In this document: positions 61,201 to 64,000 of the stretch, piece by piece
How the letters are laid out: the number at the start of each line of letters is the position of its first letter
Numbering within the stretch: the stretch's first letter is position 1
Assembly (NCBI GenBank): GCA_032173965.1
Contig: CM063294.1
Location: 2,960,452 to 3,024,451, forward strand
Length of the DNA stretch: 64,000 nt
Direction: 5' to 3'
Source: Sitta carolinensis
Taxonomy: Eukaryota; Chordata; Aves; Passeriformes; Sittidae
Position numbers and translations under genes: made by a program
Notes under the pieces: generated by a model
Told to the model about the DNA's origin: nothing
The model's database searches: none
Seen by the model: the letters and a program-made list of their open reading frames with translations, nothing else

Positions 61201-64000
61201 GGAGCTAAACACAAAGCAACTTGTGAACCTGGGGATTATCCCACTAGTGTGGTGGAAACCCACTGAAATCTCCCTTGGCATCATGCTTTGAGCTGCTTGT
61301 GTGTGATCTGCAGCCACACGGTGTCAGAGGCCCACACTGCAGCCCAGGCACAATTAACGTTTACTAAGTGAGATATTTTGCTTCCCTTTGTTCTCCCACT
61401 AGAGCATGGCAGGTCTCTCCATCCTTGCTCCCTAAATAGCTGCTCTCATGAATGTGAAGTTCCAGCTGCAGCAACATCCCTGGGTGATCAGGAACCTTGG
61501 AAGGCTCTGAACTTTGTGTTACCACACAACAGTGAAACTCCAGGGTTATAAGAGAGAAAGAGCTGTATTCAGTACATCAAACCTCAAAAAAAATTAGGAA
61601 TTCCTATGACTGGAATAAATATCCCATGAATACACTGTGTGTGTGCAGTATGGTCTCACTATTTCCAAAGGGAAAAAGAGAACCAGGTGGTAATTTGGGT
61701 GATCCCAAAAAGAATAAAAAGAGATCACTGCTTCCCAGCTAGGGAAGGAGATGCTGGCTGTGCCAGTAATGCCACAGGTAGAACAGGGGAAACAAGTGGG
61801 GATAATGACTAAGTTTTTTTTTAGCAAGATCCAGAAAAGGGCAGGTGAAAAGAATTAAATGGGGATGTGGCCTTGCACGTGTGTGCATAGCACTGGAGCT
61901 CTTGTCACAAATATTGTGGATGCTACAAGATTAGTTTTATTCAAACAGCAGTTAAACATGTTGGTGGAAGAATCCAGCAAAGGCCACTAAATGTGACAGC
62001 ACTGTGGCTGCCTTGGGCTGTCTCTGAGCTGCCCATCCTGGGTGGCCCAAGGGAGATTATCACTGCGTGCTCGTGCTGATCTTCTTTTTTAAGCTTTGCC
62101 ACCGTTGGGGCCAAGGCAGGGCTTTGGCTTGGCCAGTTTATTTCTAAAATGGCCTCATTTCCTGATGCTCTCTTCTCAACAGGAAACTGTGGCCTTTGCC
62201 ACATCTCTGTGCTGACGGGGACTGTAGCAATATGATTCCATGATTCAGTTTAAAAACACTTTGTGCTTCTTTGGGATAAAAGGCAAGGCACTTGCAGGAA
62301 ACAGGGTTTAAAGGATAATGGCATTAGCAAGATGCTTCTAGTAGAGGTGATCAACCATGTATTTTCCTGACAGGCACAGCCCTACTGACAGCTCTCCCCT
62401 AGAAGTGCCCATCATACCCAACATAAAATCATGCCCAAGCCTCAGTCATGTCAGGCTCTTTTTTACCTGTTTAACAGGCACAAAACTGTTTCTATGGGAT
62501 GAAGATCCCAGGCAATCTCTGGCTGATGAGCACTGTGATCTTCCCTGGCATCACACCACATCACACAGCACTGCTCTTCCCATCCACCTTTCTTGGTGGG
62601 TTGGGTATCTTCTTATCTGGGGTGTTTCCTACAGGGAGGTTTCTGGGCTCTGTTTTCAGTTCTCCCTCTCTGCCTCCTCTTGCTGTGGCAAGGCTTGCTC
62701 CAAAATCATTCCCTGTAGGGTTTATGATGCGAGACTTTGCCAGATGGATCATTTTGCTTGCTACCAAGTTGAGTATTTGATGGTTGCAGGGGTAACAGCT
62801 CCCTTGTGCTTGTTCTTCATCCATGTGCCTTTCAATTTGCACAGCCCTTTGGCTGATGAAGTTTCAGTGCTCTCTGATCTGACCTGTGGGTCACTTGCAG
62901 AGACCCACACTTATCAGAGACCCACAGCTCTCCTCTCCTGAGTAGAAATGTGCTACTATCTTGTAAAGGTATAAATTATAAAGTCTTGTCTGTATAATGA
63001 GTCTGCATTCCCCAGATAAATTACACAGACTCATAATGGCTTTGGCTTTTAGTTACCATTAATCTTAACTGGGAGGGAGTGCTGAATTTCCAGCAGAAGT
63101 GTGGGATCCAGATTTTTGAAAGAGTTTCACTGGAGGCTTGGTCAAGCCACCCTCTGCTCCAGCACTGCAGTGTGTGCAGACTGCTGTCCACATTTGGCTC
63201 CCAGCTGGCTGGCAGGACGTGCCCCCAGGCAGCAGCTGCTGTCCCAGGGCTGTGAGCATTTTGGGTCTCTGCTGGAGTGTTTTCCACGTCTCGTTAGCAG
63301 AGCTCTTTGGGACAACTAGCTGTGCCCTGGATAACTGTGAAAAGACAGAGCCAGAGGCAGTGGTTATTGCAGGCACAGCATGGAAATAGCTCTGCTCCGT
63401 GCAGAGGCACCCCCTTCCTTCTGGGAATGGGAGACAATGGCTGGGACAGCACCCGGGTTCAGGCCAGCTGAGCAGCGAGCCTGGCCCTGCCCTGGCTGTG
63501 CACAGGTACCAGTGTGTGCTGCTCCAGCTGGGCACAGCCCAGGGGAATCTCCTGCACAGAGAGAGGCACCGGCCCCAGGCATGCAGGGCGTCCCAGCAGC
63601 GTGAGAGCCAGAGCTAACTTGTCCTGTTTGCTCCTGTGCTCATGTGAGAGGCTTCACAAGGTGCTGGGAGTCCTCCTTTGCCTGGGAGAGCCCAGATGTT
63701 CCCAGCAGGTGCTGGGAATGCAGCCCTTGGCTTTGGCATGTGGGCTGCAGGCAGAGGCAGCAGGAGCCCCTGCAGGGTGGGATGAGCACAGGGGCTGCCC
63801 GAGGAGCAGGGAGCAGCCCTGGCTCCCTCCAGGACAGGCCATGGCTTGCCCTGCTGCTCCTCCTGTGGCTCTGCCTGGCTCTGCTTCAAGCTTTCTTCCT
63901 CGAATCCTGTGTCAGTGAGGAGTTCAGTCTCAGTGGTGGTGTCACTAACCTCTCCACGAAGCTTGTTCATGCTTTGGAAAATAGGATGGGAGAGAATATC
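55255..64000 (+). other. NRG2: NRG2 intron continuing beyond the window
   Basis: After the candidate spacer exon I looked for the EGF-like exon by its conserved CNxT...CVNGG core, on the + strand in all frames, and found nothing like it. So the intron seems to run past the end of the window. The stretch contains T-rich runs (55630 and 56518 regions), a segment with several TAATTA-like sites (about 59940-60090) and no identifiable transposon end. Several long open frames near 63 kb lack domain similarity. Confidence 0.6.

Overview
The window is vertebrate and almost certainly avian. It is studded with 5'-truncated CR1 LINE copies, at least nine of them in both orientations and several ending in degenerate ATTCTATGA-type tails, and it carries an avian ERVL-type LTR. 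Coding density is very low. There is no sign of prokaryotic gene organisation. Long open frames are common but have no recognisable domains and no consistent splice context.

The only gene I can support is neuregulin-2 (NRG2), on the + strand, and the whole window lies within it. Two exons are unambiguous: 39300-39471 and 51502-51620 together encode the immunoglobulin domain. Their splice phases fit each other and the residues match the NRG2 paralogue rather than NRG1. A third, very short exon lies at 12329-12416. It encodes a 29-residue lysine-rich N-terminus that starts MSEN, ends EREPDPGK, and splices in phase to the Ig exon. This is the internal alternative first exon that makes the signal-peptide-less (DON-1 / type I-like) form of NRG2. 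A fourth candidate, 55189-55254, is a symmetric 66-base exon with strong splice sites and an open phase-1/phase-1 frame. It would insert 22 residues between the Ig and EGF domains, where NRG1 has its spacer; I do not know it from mammalian NRG2.

Layout: 1-12244 is intron of the long NRG2 transcripts and 5' flank of the internal promoter, with CR1 copies and two LTR-like segments at about 3.65-5.26 kb. 12329-12416 is the alternative first exon, followed within 200 bases by a long pyrimidine/poly-T tract. 12417-39299 is a 27-kb intron with CR1 copies (two apparently ancient) and a promoter-like cluster at 30.4-30.6 kb. 39300-39471 is Ig exon A, followed by a 66-base tandem duplication. 39472-51501 is intron. 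51502-51620 is Ig exon B. 51621-55188 is an intron with a large ATAC/AT microsatellite. 55189-55254 is the candidate spacer exon. 55255-64000 is intron. The EGF-like, juxtamembrane, transmembrane and cytoplasmic exons, and the large canonical first exon, were not found and presumably lie outside the window.

How the parts work together: NRG2 is an EGF-family growth factor that activates ErbB3/ErbB4 receptors. The pieces seen here decide which N-terminus the precursor carries, whether it has the Ig domain (heparan-sulphate/matrix contact), and possibly the length of the Ig-EGF spacer. They do not include the receptor-binding EGF module itself.
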